DNA of 55,465 nucleotides from the NCBI GenBank assembly GCA_938041035.1, contig CALHYX010000084.1:1-55465 (forward strand), read 5' to 3'. A model generated the notes under the pieces. It saw only the letters and a list, made by a program, of their open reading frames with translations, searched no databases and was not told the DNA's origin. Shown one piece after another: positions 1 to 7,987 of this stretch. Position 1 is the first letter of the stretch, and each line of letters opens with the position of its first letter. The translations under genes and the position numbers were made by a program. The DNA is from an uncultured Acidimicrobiales bacterium (lineage in GTDB: Bacteria; Actinomycetota; Acidimicrobiia; Acidimicrobiales; SHLQ01).

Positions 1-7
1 CCCCGCC

Positions 8-82
8 AACCTCAACCTCAAGTAGAGGTTGAGGTTCGCGGGGTCTGACCCCCGCTAAGTCCAGGTTCGGGGGTCTGACCCC
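8..82. repeat. Composite palindromic repeat, copy A plus a partial copy
   Basis: A perfect 12-bp stem (AACCTCAACCTC at 8-19, GAGGTTGAGGTT at 25-36) with loop AAGTA is followed by the palindrome GGGGTCTGACCCC (40-53). A second palindrome core lies at 69-82, and each is followed by a TAAGTCCAG-type tail. The block lies just beyond the stop codon of the minus-strand VOC gene. The same stem-plus-core arrangement recurs at 529-573. Confidence 0.9.
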
Positions 83-122
83 GGGTAAGTCCAGATTTGC
101 ATTTCTGGTGGCTGGGCCTTGG

Positions 123-488
123 TTAGACCTTGATGAGGCAGAACGGGTGGCCGACCGGATCGAGGAAAACTCGCCACTCGTCGGGGGCCGGCTGCGCCTC
201 GGCCTTGGTGGCACCGATGGCCAGGACCGCGGCTTCGCCGGCATCGAGGTCGGCGACGTCGAAGTCCAGGTGGGCCTGTTGTGGCGTGCCGTCGGGCCAT
301 TCCGGTGGTTGATAGTTGGCATCGCGCTGGAAACCAATGTCGGCGCCGGTGCCGGTTTCGAGCCGAACCCAGTCGTCCCTCGCGGTCGATTCTTTGATCG
401 AACCGCCGGTCATCGTCTCGTAGAACGCGGCCAGAGACCGCGGGTCCGGACAATCCAGAGCGACGAGCGAGAACCGGGCGATGGCCAT
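123..488 (-). CDS. VOC superfamily (glyoxalase/dioxygenase-fold) protein
   Basis: This 121-residue protein has the beta-alpha-beta-beta-beta layout of vicinal-oxygen-chelate proteins: it opens with FSLVALDCPDP, has the central HLDFDVADLDAGEAAVLAIGA segment and ends in DPVGHPFCLIKV, a typical single-domain VOC C-terminus. Substrate and metal cannot be assigned; actinobacterial relatives are usually annotated as glyoxalase-like. The start is set at the ATG at 488 because TACGTT lies 6 nt upstream, which fits leaderless transcription. The reading frame stays open for about 70 codons upstream, but that stretch is repeat sequence. Palindromic repeats flank the gene on both sides. Confidence 0.85.
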   Translation of the reverse strand: MAIARFSLVALDCPDPRSLAAFYETMTGGSIKESTARDDWVRLETGTGADIGFQRDANYQPPEWPDGTPQQAHLDFDVADLDAGEAAVLAIGATKAEAQPAPDEWRVFLDPVGHPFCLIKV

Positions 489-494
489 CGCGAC

Positions 495-500
495 AACGTA
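495..500 (-). promoter_or_regulatory. -10 box of leaderless VOC gene
   Basis: TACGTT followed by 6 nt and the ATG at 488. The spacing puts transcription initiation at or next to the start codon. Confidence 0.5.
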
Positions 501-512
501 GTCGGCCGCGTT

Positions 513-607
513 GGGGTCAGACCCCGCCGACCTCAACCTCAAGTAGAGGTTGAGGTCCCGGGGGTCTGACCCCCGCCCCCCTAGTCGAGGTCCCGGGGTC
601 TGACCCC
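513..607. repeat. Composite palindromic repeat, copy B (three cores and one long stem)
   Basis: GGGGTCAGACCCC (513-525) is followed by a perfect 12-bp stem with loop AAGTA (529-557), then GGGGTCTGACCCC cores at 561-573 and 595-607. The stem and loop match the copy at 8-36 except at the outermost base pair. The block fills the divergent intergenic region between the VOC gene and the methyltransferase. Confidence 0.9.
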
Positions 608-679
608 ACCCCTTATGTCCAGATGTGCGGTTTGGGGAAATTCGGAGGCGGTGGGTGGTTTGGGCGGGCAGGGTGGGGT

Positions 680-1450
680 GTGGACGAACCAGAGGCGGAC
701 GCAACCGACGCGATCGATTACGACGGGCAGCTGTCGGAGGCCTATGAACCCGGGCGCCGGATCAGCGCCGAGGCGCGGGCCACTTGGTGGGCGGCGGTTG
801 AGCCGTATGTGGCGGCCGCCGGTGTGGTCGCCGACCTCGGGGCGGGGACCGGACGGTTTGCCCGCCTGCTGGCCGAGTCCAGCGCTGCCCGCGTCATCGC
901 GGTCGAGCCCGCCGCCGGAATGCTCTCGGTCGGCACCGGCCTCGCGCCCGACGACACTCGGTGGGTCAGCGCTTCGGCCGAGCACATCGCCCTCCGATCG
1001 GCTTCCGTCGATGTCGTTTGGTCAGCGTTCGCCACCCACTACTTCGATCTACCGGCCGCCGCCCGCGAGTGCGCCCGCGTGCTCAAACCCGGCGGCCACA
1101 TGCTGATCTGGCACGCCTACCCCGAGGTCTTCGACCAACTCGAGTGGTATCGCTGGTTCCCGAGCTCGCTCGCCATCGATCACGCTCGTATGGCCACGGC
1201 CGCCGAAGTCATCGATGTATGGGCCGACGCCGGACTCCACCTCGTCGACCGTTCGGTGCATCAGATGCGGCTCACCGACGACCTCGACGGCCTGGCCGAC
1301 CGGCTCGCCCATCGGGCGATCTCGACCCTTCGCCTCATCGACGACGCCGAGTTCGAAACCGGCATCGCCAACCTGCGCGCCCGCGCCGCCGAGACGGAAC
1401 CGGCCCCGGTGTACTCGCCGAACATGATGCTCGTCTTCGCTGGCGCCTGA
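680..1450 (+). CDS. Class I SAM-dependent methyltransferase
   Basis: A 256-residue class I methyltransferase of the Methyltransf_11 type. Motif I is DLGAGTG (about residues 52-58), followed by the acidic strand end IAVEPAAGM and the post-motif segment VLKPGGHMLIW. The protein presumably transfers a methyl group from SAM to a small molecule; the acceptor is unknown. The GTG at 680 is preferred because the in-frame extension back to ATG 623 encodes a glycine-rich string derived from repeat flank and lies outside the methyltransferase fold. The start remains uncertain. The gene stands alone, divergent from the VOC gene. Confidence 0.85.
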   Translation: MDEPEADATDAIDYDGQLSEAYEPGRRISAEARATWWAAVEPYVAAAGVVADLGAGTGRFARLLAESSAARVIAVEPAAGMLSVGTGLAPDDTRWVSASAEHIALRSASVDVVWSAFATHYFDLPAAARECARVLKPGGHMLIWHAYPEVFDQLEWYRWFPSSLAIDHARMATAAEVIDVWADAGLHLVDRSVHQMRLTDDLDGLADRLAHRAISTLRLIDDAEFETGIANLRARAAETEPAPVYSPNMMLVFAGA

Positions 1451-1542
1451 TGGACTGGGGGTACGGGCGGGCGGTTTCGCACGGCGTTCGTGTCGAAAGC
1501 GCGTGACAACGGTCACGTCTTTCGGTAATCTGGCCGCTGCCT

Positions 1543-1558
1543 GTTACCGACCGGTAAC
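1543..1558. promoter_or_regulatory. Inverted repeat upstream of the SGNH esterase
   Basis: GTTACCG-AC-CGGTAAC is a perfect 7-bp dyad with a 2-bp centre, the size and form of a TetR-type operator. A shorter dyad GTGAC-N4-GTCAC lies at 1503-1516. Both are in the 166-bp gap before the esterase gene. No regulator gene is adjacent. Confidence 0.5.
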
Positions 1559-1616
1559 TCGCGCTTCAGTCCCCGTACCGCTCCATCGGAGCGCCAGAAG
1601 AAAAGGACGTACCCGC

Positions 1617-2789
1617 ATGCGTCGAATATTCCTGTTCCCCCTCATCATCCTCACCGTGCTCGCTGTGAGCGTGAGCCCCGCCGCTGCCGGAAAAGGTGGC
1701 AAGGGCGGCGGAAACGGTGGCGGGGGCGGCGACAACACCCTGCCGACCGCAGCGGTGTCGTTGGGTGACAGCTACATCTCGGGTGAAGGCGGTCGCTGGT
1801 CCGGCAACTGGGCTTCGTCGGCGGGGGACCGAAATGGCACCGACCGGGCCGCATACCGCAAGAAGGGTGTGTGGTTCTACAACGCCGCCCGCGTCTACGG
1901 CGCCACCGATAGCAATGGCTGCCACCGCTCCGACGTCGCCGAGATCGAGACCGCGGCCCTCGCCGTCGACGCCCGCTTCAACCTTGCGTGCTCCGGTGCC
2001 GTGGCGAGCAACATCTATCGGGCCGCCAACGGTGGCCAGTGGTTCAAGGGCGAAGCTCCCCAAGCCGACCAGTTGGCATCGGTCGCTTCCAGCCACAATG
2101 TCGAACTGATCGTGTTGTCCATCGGGGGCAACGACCTCGGGTTTGCTTCGGCCATCATCGATTGCGCGTTGGGGTACAACACCAGTCCAAGCTGGTGGAA
2201 GAACACCTGCAACGCCGATCAGCAGGCCAATATCGACGCCAAGATGGCTGGGGCCATGGCCGGTGTCGGTAAATCGATCGATGAGATTCGAGCCGTGATG
2301 ACTGCCGCCGGGCAAGCGCCCGACAGCTATCGCCTCGTCGTCCAGAGCTATCCGTCGCCCATCCCGCGGGGGTCGGAGTTCCGTTACAGCGAGAGCGGCT
2401 GGGATCGATCGAACACCGGCGGTTGCCCGTTCTGGAACGTTGACGCCACGTGGGCCCGCGATTCTCTCGTGCCTCAGATCAGCAGCAACATCGCCGGTGT
2501 CGCGGCTGCCAAGGGAGCGGAGTTCCTCGACCTCAGCAACACGTTCGAGGGGCGCGAAGTCTGCTCGACGAACGCTGCCCAGGGCTCGGGCGCCAACGCC
2601 GAGTGGGGCCGCTTTCTTGTGACGGGGCTCACTCAGGGCGAAGCGCAGGAGTCCATGCATCCGAACGCCCTGGGTCAGGAGGCCGTTGGCACGTGTCTCG
2701 GTCAGATGTTCAGCTCGGCTCAGGGTGACTACTCCTGCAACAACGTTGCGGGGCAGGGCCCCGAGGTTATGAGCCTCAGCAGTATCTAG
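1617..2789 (+). CDS. Secreted SGNH/GDSL-type esterase or lipase
   Basis: This 390-residue protein has a signal peptide (residues 1-24, ending PAAAG), a glycine-rich linker (25-39) and an SGNH hydrolase domain. Block I is SLGDSY with nucleophile Ser52, block III is IGGND (about 169-173) and block V is SMHPN with catalytic His348. Several cysteines suggest disulfides outside the cell. The arrangement resembles secreted Streptomyces esterases/lipases of this clan and predicts hydrolysis of an extracellular ester. The start is the ATG at 1617, preceded by AAAAGGA and followed at once by the signal peptide; an in-frame ATG-like extension to 1503 overlaps an inverted repeat. A strong hairpin follows the stop. 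Confidence 0.88.
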   Translation: MRRIFLFPLIILTVLAVSVSPAAAGKGGKGGGNGGGGGDNTLPTAAVSLGDSYISGEGGRWSGNWASSAGDRNGTDRAAYRKKGVWFYNAARVYGATDSNGCHRSDVAEIETAALAVDARFNLACSGAVASNIYRAANGGQWFKGEAPQADQLASVASSHNVELIVLSIGGNDLGFASAIIDCALGYNTSPSWWKNTCNADQQANIDAKMAGAMAGVGKSIDEIRAVMTAAGQAPDSYRLVVQSYPSPIPRGSEFRYSESGWDRSNTGGCPFWNVDATWARDSLVPQISSNIAGVAAAKGAEFLDLSNTFEGREVCSTNAAQGSGANAEWGRFLVTGLTQGEAQESMHPNALGQEAVGTCLGQMFSSAQGDYSCNNVAGQGPEVMSLSSI

Positions 2790-2803
2790 AGGTCCGGCCC
2801 TAT

Positions 2804-2836
2804 GCCCCGTACCCGGTCCAAAGCCGGGTACGGGGC
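2804..2836 (+). terminator. Hairpin downstream of the SGNH esterase
   Basis: A perfect 13-bp stem (GCCCCGTACCCGG with its complement) and a 7-nt loop begin 15 bp after the esterase stop. There is no U-tract, so it would act as a transcript-end stabiliser or non-canonical terminator. Confidence 0.6.
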
Positions 2837-2839
2837 CAC

Positions 2840-2845
2840 TAGCGT
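2840..2845 (+). promoter_or_regulatory. -10 box of leaderless VOC gene
   Basis: TAGCGT followed by 7 nt and the ATG at 2853. It lies immediately after the preceding gene's terminator hairpin. Confidence 0.5.
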
Positions 2846-2852
2846 TGGCGCC

Positions 2853-3203
2853 ATGAGCGAGCCCCGGGAATCCAACGATGTGCGGTTCATGGTCGACGCC
2901 GGGGACCTCTTCGCGGCCCGCAAGTTCTGGGAGGGGCGTCTCGGGTTCGCCATCGCCAAGACCTTCCCCGGCGGCATGATGATCGACCTCGGCACCGCCA
3001 TCCTCGAGATCTTCGCCACCGCCGACCCTCAGCCCAACCCCGCCCGCCTGTCGATCGAGGTCACCGACCTCGACGAGCTGTGGGCCGATTGGAGCGAGGC
3101 GCCCGAGGTCGGCCACGCCCTGCGCACCAATCGGTGGGGCGACCGGTCGTTCTCGGTGTTCGACCCGAACGGCATCGAGGTCATCCTCTTTCAGCCGCTG
3201 TAG
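2853..3203 (+). CDS. Small VOC superfamily protein
   Basis: A 116-residue single-domain protein. The N-terminal part (VRFMVDAGDLFAARKFWEGRLGF) matches the first beta-alpha unit of VOC proteins and the C-terminus (DRSFSVFDPNGIEVILFQPL) matches the last strand with its typical DPNG turn. A middle IEVTDLDELWADWSEA segment is the second half-domain. No function beyond the fold can be given. The start is supported by the leaderless -10 box; the frame extends upstream only through the terminator hairpin. It converges with the amidohydrolase, 31 bp apart. Confidence 0.8.
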   Translation: MSEPRESNDVRFMVDAGDLFAARKFWEGRLGFAIAKTFPGGMMIDLGTAILEIFATADPQPNPARLSIEVTDLDELWADWSEAPEVGHALRTNRWGDRSFSVFDPNGIEVILFQPL

Positions 3204-3234
3204 CGAGGCGTTGGCCCCGCCGGTTGCGCCCGTC

Positions 3235-4413
3235 TCAGTGCACCCGGGCCTCGGGCCAGAGGCGTAGGAAGTTCTCGCTGCAGAACCGGTCGATGGTCTC
3301 GTCGCTGGCGTCGGCGAGGTACGTGCCGAACTTACCGATCGGGTCGCGGCCGCCCTCGACGTGGGGGTAGTCGGAGCTGAACAGGTACAGCTCGTCGTTG
3401 GAGTCGGCGATGAGCCGGGCGACGTCTTCGTGGGGGAACGGGGTGAACCCCATCTGCTGGCGGAGCTGCTCGCTCGGCGGCCGCTCGAAGCGCACCGATT
3501 CATCGACTCGGCCGTAGATCTTGGTCACCGAGTCGAGCCGGCGCAACATCTCGGGAACCCACCCGGCCCCGAGCTCGACCGACGCGCCGCGCAGGTCGGG
3601 GTGCCGGTCGAACACGCCGTCGAGTACGAGCATCGACACGAACGTTTCGGGCGGCTGGTGCATGACCGCCGCATCCTTGGTGCGCACGTTCTCGCCGCCG
3701 CCCATCCAGTCCTTCACCGCGGCCCGGCCGTTGTTGCTCCACGACTTGAGCGCCTGCAGCGGCGACCCACCGACGTGCAGCACAAACGGGGTGCCCGACT
3801 CGGCCAGGCGGGCCCATAGCGGTTCAAGGTCGACGTGGCCGGGCGCGAAGCCGATCGGTGCTCGGTGCGGAACCCACACCGCTTCGAGGCCCTGCTCCAG
3901 CACCCAATCGAGTTCGGTGATCGCCCGGGCCGGGTCGTCGAGCGGCAGCACCGCGACCCCCATCAGCCGGTCGTCGTCGGAGCAGAAATCGGCCATGTGC
4001 CGGTTGTGCGCCCGGACCGCGCCGTAACGGTGCACGGGGTCGGTTTTGGAGCTCGGGTGAAACGGCAGCACCACGCTGTGGGTGGCGAACACCAACTGTT
4101 TCTTGAAGCCGAGCAGGTCACACGCAATGGTGCGGTCGGCCTTGTCGAACGCGCCGAGTCCCTGGATCTCCTTCGACTGGGCGATCAGCTGGTCGCCCAT
4201 GGCGATCTGGGCCTCCCGATGTTCGTCGGAGTGCCGCCCGCCCTGTTCGACGATGACCGCGACCTCTTCGTCGGTCACCAGCGAGGCGTTGTAGTTGACC
4301 TCGGGGATGAACTCGCGCAGATCGGGGTCGGCGTAGGCCTTCAGGAAGTCGGGCAGCTCCATGATGTGGCTGTCGGCGTCGTAGTAGGCCCGGTCGGGCG
4401 GTGCGTAGACCAT
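3235..4413 (-). CDS. Metal-dependent amidohydrolase (Amidohydro_2 family)
   Basis: A 392-residue TIM-barrel amidohydrolase related to aminocarboxymuconate-semialdehyde decarboxylase-like enzymes. Visible signatures are the N-terminal metal motif DADSH (Asp14, His16), FVLHVGG in the middle and SSDYPHVEGGRDP near the C-terminus, which carries the late catalytic acid. Such proteins hydrolyse or decarboxylate cyclic or aromatic acids; the substrate here is unknown. TAGGGT lies 5 nt before the ATG at 4413, again suggesting a very short or absent leader. A related enzyme is encoded at 45987-47228. Confidence 0.85.
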   Translation of the reverse strand: MVYAPPDRAYYDADSHIMELPDFLKAYADPDLREFIPEVNYNASLVTDEEVAVIVEQGGRHSDEHREAQIAMGDQLIAQSKEIQGLGAFDKADRTIACDLLGFKKQLVFATHSVVLPFHPSSKTDPVHRYGAVRAHNRHMADFCSDDDRLMGVAVLPLDDPARAITELDWVLEQGLEAVWVPHRAPIGFAPGHVDLEPLWARLAESGTPFVLHVGGSPLQALKSWSNNGRAAVKDWMGGGENVRTKDAAVMHQPPETFVSMLVLDGVFDRHPDLRGASVELGAGWVPEMLRRLDSVTKIYGRVDESVRFERPPSEQLRQQMGFTPFPHEDVARLIADSNDELYLFSSDYPHVEGGRDPIGKFGTYLADASDETIDRFCSENFLRLWPEARVH

Positions 4414-4418
4414 GGGCC

Positions 4419-4424
4419 ACCCTA
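4419..4424 (-). promoter_or_regulatory. Possible -10 box of the amidohydrolase
   Basis: TAGGGT with only 5 nt to the ATG at 4413, slightly shorter than the spacing seen at other genes in the window. Confidence 0.4.
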
Positions 4425-4446
4425 GGTCCGCTCGGCCGGCCCGGGC

Positions 4447-4452
4447 TAGAGT
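4447..4452 (+). promoter_or_regulatory. -10 box in front of a five-codon leader ORF
   Basis: TAGAGT, 6 nt and then ATG at 4459. This is exactly the leaderless arrangement of other genes here, but the ATG opens only a minimal ORF before the cyclase gene. Confidence 0.45.
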
Positions 4453-4458
4453 GCCGCC

Positions 4459-4476
4459 ATGCGGGTGGAGAGCTAA
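4459..4476 (+). other. Five-codon leader ORF (MRVES-stop) in frame with the cyclase gene
   Basis: ATG at 4459 is followed by four sense codons and TAA (4474-4476), then one CGG codon and the GTG start of the cyclase in the same frame. The mini-ORF contains GGTGGAG, which serves as ribosome-binding site for the GTG at 4480. It could be a leader peptide giving translational coupling, or the original gene start interrupted by a nonsense codon. Confidence 0.4.
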
Positions 4477-4479
4477 CGG

Positions 4480-7149
4480 GTGGCTAGACCGACTGGTTCG
4501 GTGACGTTCCTATTCACCGATATCGAGGGCTCGACCCGACGCTGGGAAGCCGACCCTGACGCCATGCGGGCGGCCCTCACCGCGCACGACGACCTGCTCA
4601 CCGCCACGATCGCGGCGCACAACGGCTGGTTGTTCAAGCACACCGGCGACGGCATGTGCGCGGCGTTCGCGTCGCCCGCCGACGCGATCGCCGCAGCGGT
4701 TTCGGCGCAGCGCGACCTCGAACTGCCGGTACGCATGGGTATGGCCACCGGGGAAGCCGAGGCCAGGGGCGACGACTATTTCGGCCTGCCGCTGAACCGG
4801 GCCGCCCGGGTGATGTCGGCGGGCCACGGCGGTCAGATACTGGTCGCCGAGTCGGCCCGGGCCGATCTCGAGGGCGTCGAGTTGCTCGACCTGGGTTGTC
4901 GCCACCTGCGCGACCTGGCCGAGCCGATCCGGATCTTCCAGGTCGGCGCAGCCGGGCTGGCCACCGACTTCCCCGCGCTCAAGACGGCCGACCCCGAGCT
5001 CGGCAACCTCCCGGCGCAGGCGACCAGTTTCGTCGGTCGGCGCGAGGAGGTGAGCACGCTGATCGAACTCGTCGGCCGGCATCGGATGATCACGCTCACC
5101 GGAGTCGGCGGCGTGGGCAAGACCCGGTTGTCGCTCGAACTCGCCGGCGCGCTGGCCGAGGGGTTCCCCGACGGCGTGTGGTTCATCGAGTTGGCGCCGG
5201 TCGGTGACCCGAGCGCGGTGCCCGACGTGGTCGCCACCACCCTCGGCATCACCCCGCAGTCCGGGGTGCCGGTGGCCGAGAGCATCGCCGTAACGCTGGC
5301 GGCCCGACGCACCCTTCTCGTGTTCGACAACTGTGAGCATGTGCTCGACGTGGCCGCCGACCTGATCGCCACGATCGTGCGGTCGACCAGCGAGGTCGTG
5401 ATCGTGGCCAGCTCGCGCGAAGCGCTCCGCATCGAAGCCGAACATGCCTGGGCGGTGCCGCCCCTCGATGTGCAGGCGGGAATCGCGTCAACCGCGGTCT
5501 CGTTGTTCGTCGATCGGGCCACGGCCGCCCGCCATGACTTCGTGCTCGATGACCCCGCCGACATCGATGCGGTGACCGAGATCTGTGACCGGCTCGACGG
5601 CATCGCCCTGGCGATCGAACTCGCCGCCGCCCGCATGGTGTCGATGAGCCCGGCCGAGGTGCGGGACCGACTCGATGACCGCTTCCGGCTGTTGTCGGGA
5701 GGCCGCCGCCGCCTCGAGCACCACCAGACGCTGCGCCAGGCCGTGCAGTGGTCCTACGACCTGCTCGACGACTCCGAGCGTTCGGTTCTCGAGCGATGTT
5801 CGGTGTTCGCCGACGGCTTCGACCTGGCCGCCGCGCACGCCGTATCGGCCGACGCCGTCGATGAATATTCGCTGATGGACGACCTGGAGTCGTTGGTCCG
5901 CAAGTCGTTGATTCTGGCCGACTCCACGGGCGGCCGCACCCGGTTCCGGATGCTCGAAACCATCCGCCAGTTTGGCGAAACCAACCTGGTGAAGGCCGAG
6001 CGGTCAGCCGAGGTCCACCGCCGGCACGCGGCGTACTTCGCCGCCCAAACCGAGCACCAGTGGCAGGTGTGGGACAGCCCGGACCAGCTGGATGCACTGG
6101 CGTGGGCCGACGAAGAGTTCGCCAACCTGCGGGCCGCGTTCCGCTGGGCCACCGATCAGGGCGACCTGGCCACGGCCACCACGATCGCCGCCCACGTGGC
6201 CATCATCGTGTGGCCGTTGCAGTGGTTTGAGCCCGTCGGCTGGGCCGAGGAGATCCTGCCCGGCGCCGTCGCCGCCGACCTGGCCCAGCTACCCCGCCTG
6301 TACGTGGCGGCCAGTCTGTGCCTGTACAGCGGCCGGCCCGATCTGGGGGTGGAGTACGCCCAGGCCGCCGCCCGGTTGGAGGCCGGAGCCGAACACGACC
6401 CGTTCGAGGATGGCTGGAGCGGGGTGTTGGAGGCGCTCGCGCACCTGTTCGGCGGCCGTATCGAACGGCGGGTGGAGATCTGCACCGAACTCGCCGAACG
6501 GGACGGCTTCGCCCGCGTCGTGGGTATGTGTGGCCTGACCTGGGCGTTGCCGGCGGTGGGGCGGGTCGACGAAGCGATGGCGATCGCCGACGAGACCATC
6601 GACGTTGCCCGCGGGTTCGGAAACCCGTTCTGGATCGGTTGGGCGCTCGGCGGTTACGGCCGAGCCCATGCGTCGACCGAGCCGGTGCGCGCGCTAGAGA
6701 AGCTCCGCGAAGGGTTGCGCTACGCCGCCGAACACCGCTTGCCGTTCTGGCAGGCGAACCTCGCCCAGGACGCGGCCAAGCTCGAAGGGGCCCATGGCGA
6801 CGTCGACGATGCGCTGACCTTGTTCGCCTCGGCGATCGATGCGTTTCACCGCGCCGGCAACGTGGTGTTCCTGGCCGCGACGCTCGCGTCGTTGGCGGTG
6901 TTCCTCCAGGCGACGGGGCGCAGCGACCGGGCCGCGATCATCTACGGGGCGAGTACCCGCCAGGCCAGCATTTCGCTCGTGCCCGAACTCTCCGACGCCA
7001 TCGCCGAGATGCGGGCATCGTTGAGCGCTGACGACTTCGACCGGCTGGTCGCCGAGGGCGCGGCGCAACCGACCGGGCAAGCGGTGATCTACGCCCAACG
7101 GCTGATACGGCGGACCCGGGGCGAACTCGTGGCCGGGTCGCTGGTCTGA
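4480..7149 (+). CDS. Adenylate/guanylate cyclase-domain protein fused to NB-ARC ATPase and TPR-like region
   Basis: An 889-residue signalling protein. Residues 5-155 are a class III nucleotide cyclase domain: FTDIEGSTRRWE carries metal ligand Asp14, HTGDG carries Asp57, and LNRAARV supplies the catalytic Asn106/Arg110 pair. Residues about 183-500 form an NB-ARC/AAA-type ATPase with Walker A GVGGVGKT (208-215) and Walker B TLLVFDNCEH (about 278-287). The remaining 390 residues are helical and repetitive in the manner of TPRs. This cyclase-ATPase-TPR layout is common in actinobacteria, usually with LuxR-type DNA-binding domains; no HTH is visible here, so it probably makes a cyclic nucleotide under control of the ATPase switch. 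GTG start with GGAG 9 nt upstream. Confidence 0.85.
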   Translation: MARPTGSVTFLFTDIEGSTRRWEADPDAMRAALTAHDDLLTATIAAHNGWLFKHTGDGMCAAFASPADAIAAAVSAQRDLELPVRMGMATGEAEARGDDYFGLPLNRAARVMSAGHGGQILVAESARADLEGVELLDLGCRHLRDLAEPIRIFQVGAAGLATDFPALKTADPELGNLPAQATSFVGRREEVSTLIELVGRHRMITLTGVGGVGKTRLSLELAGALAEGFPDGVWFIELAPVGDPSAVPDVVATTLGITPQSGVPVAESIAVTLAARRTLLVFDNCEHVLDVAADLIATIVRSTSEVVIVASSREALRIEAEHAWAVPPLDVQAGIASTAVSLFVDRATAARHDFVLDDPADIDAVTEICDRLDGIALAIELAAARMVSMSPAEVRDRLDDRFRLLSGGRRRLEHHQTLRQAVQWSYDLLDDSERSVLERCSVFADGFDLAAAHAVSADAVDEYSLMDDLESLVRKSLILADSTGGRTRFRMLETIRQFGETNLVKAERSAEVHRRHAAYFAAQTEHQWQVWDSPDQLDALAWADEEFANLRAAFRWATDQGDLATATTIAAHVAIIVWPLQWFEPVGWAEEILPGAVAADLAQLPRLYVAASLCLYSGRPDLGVEYAQAAARLEAGAEHDPFEDGWSGVLEALAHLFGGRIERRVEICTELAERDGFARVVGMCGLTWALPAVGRVDEAMAIADETIDVARGFGNPFWIGWALGGYGRAHASTEPVRALEKLREGLRYAAEHRLPFWQANLAQDAAKLEGAHGDVDDALTLFASAIDAFHRAGNVVFLAATLASLAVFLQATGRSDRAAIIYGASTRQASISLVPELSDAIAEMRASLSADDFDRLVAEGAAQPTGQAVIYAQRLIRRTRGELVAGSLV

Positions 7150-7263
7150 TCCCGTCGGTGATCGACGAGTGAACGTCCGCCGATCTGTCGAAGTGGAGCG
7201 TTAAAGGAATCTGGCCTCTACGCCGAAGACGAGGGTTCCGAATGTCAATCGCCCGGAGCTGAC

Positions 7264-7947
7264 GTGTTGATCCAATCCATTCTCGGCCACAAGGTAGCGT
7301 CCGTGGCTACTGCGCTGGTCCTCGGAACGACGACGGCTGCGGCTGCCGGTGCTCCGGTGCCTTTCCTCGAGGCCGACGAACCGGCTGACCCAATCGCAGT
7401 CGAACAACCGGTGGAGACCACGATTCCGGTGGACACGACCGAAGCGCCGGCGGAGACCACGATCCCGGTCGATACCACCGAAGCGCCTGTCGCAACCACT
7501 GAGGCTCCGGTGGAGACCACGATTCCCGACGACAGCGACCCCAGCGACGATGTGGTGCCGCCGACCAACAGCAATGGTGTCGCCTATGGCGATGTTGCCT
7601 GCGACGATGCCAAGAGCCACGGCGATTATGTGTCGGGTGTTGCCCGGGATGACTCGATCGAAGGAAACCGCGGCCAGGTGGTGAGCCAGGCAGCCAAGAC
7701 CTCGTGCGGCAAGACCGACGCCGATGACGACGCCGACCATGATGACGACGCCGATGACGACGCCGACCGTGATGACGACGCCGACCGTGATGACGACGCC
7801 GATGACGACGCCGACCGTGATGACGACGCCGACGATGACCGTGGCCAAGGTAACGGCGGCAAGGGCGACAAAGGCGACAATGGCAAGTCAAACAACGCCG
7901 GCAAGGGCAACGCGGGTAAGGGCAACGCGGGTAAGGGCAACAAGTAG
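7264..7947 (+). CDS. Low-complexity secreted protein with acidic and glycine/lysine repeats
   Basis: A 227-residue protein with no recognised domain. A signal peptide (about residues 1-28, ending TTAAAAG) is followed by a Thr/Pro/Glu-rich stalk with repeats such as PVETTIPVDTTEAP, a short folded-looking segment with two cysteines (about 105-148), a strongly acidic Asp/Ala tract of DDADRDDDAD repeats (about 150-190) and a basic/glycine tail of GKGNAGKGN repeats. The acidic tract could bind divalent cations and the stalk resembles a cell-surface spacer; both are inference. GTG start with GGAG 5 nt upstream. The DNA of the acidic tract is an imperfect tandem repeat of gacgacgcc/gaccgtgat units and may vary in length between strains. 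Confidence 0.65.
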   Translation: MLIQSILGHKVASVATALVLGTTTAAAAGAPVPFLEADEPADPIAVEQPVETTIPVDTTEAPAETTIPVDTTEAPVATTEAPVETTIPDDSDPSDDVVPPTNSNGVAYGDVACDDAKSHGDYVSGVARDDSIEGNRGQVVSQAAKTSCGKTDADDDADHDDDADDDADRDDDADRDDDADDDADRDDDADDDRGQGNGGKGDKGDNGKSNNAGKGNAGKGNAGKGNK

Positions 7948-7987
7948 CCCGCCTAGCCCAGCGGGCCGGGTTGCTCTCGGATTTCGC

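Noticed and set aside
4480..7149. AfsR/SARP- or LuxR-type transcription factor
   Set aside because: No BTAD domain and no N- or C-terminal helix-turn-helix could be found; the N-terminus is a nucleotide cyclase domain.
7714..7850. RTX-type calcium-binding repeats in the acidic secreted protein
   Set aside because: The GGxGxDxxx nonapeptide is missing; the tract is simple Asp/Ala/Arg repetition.
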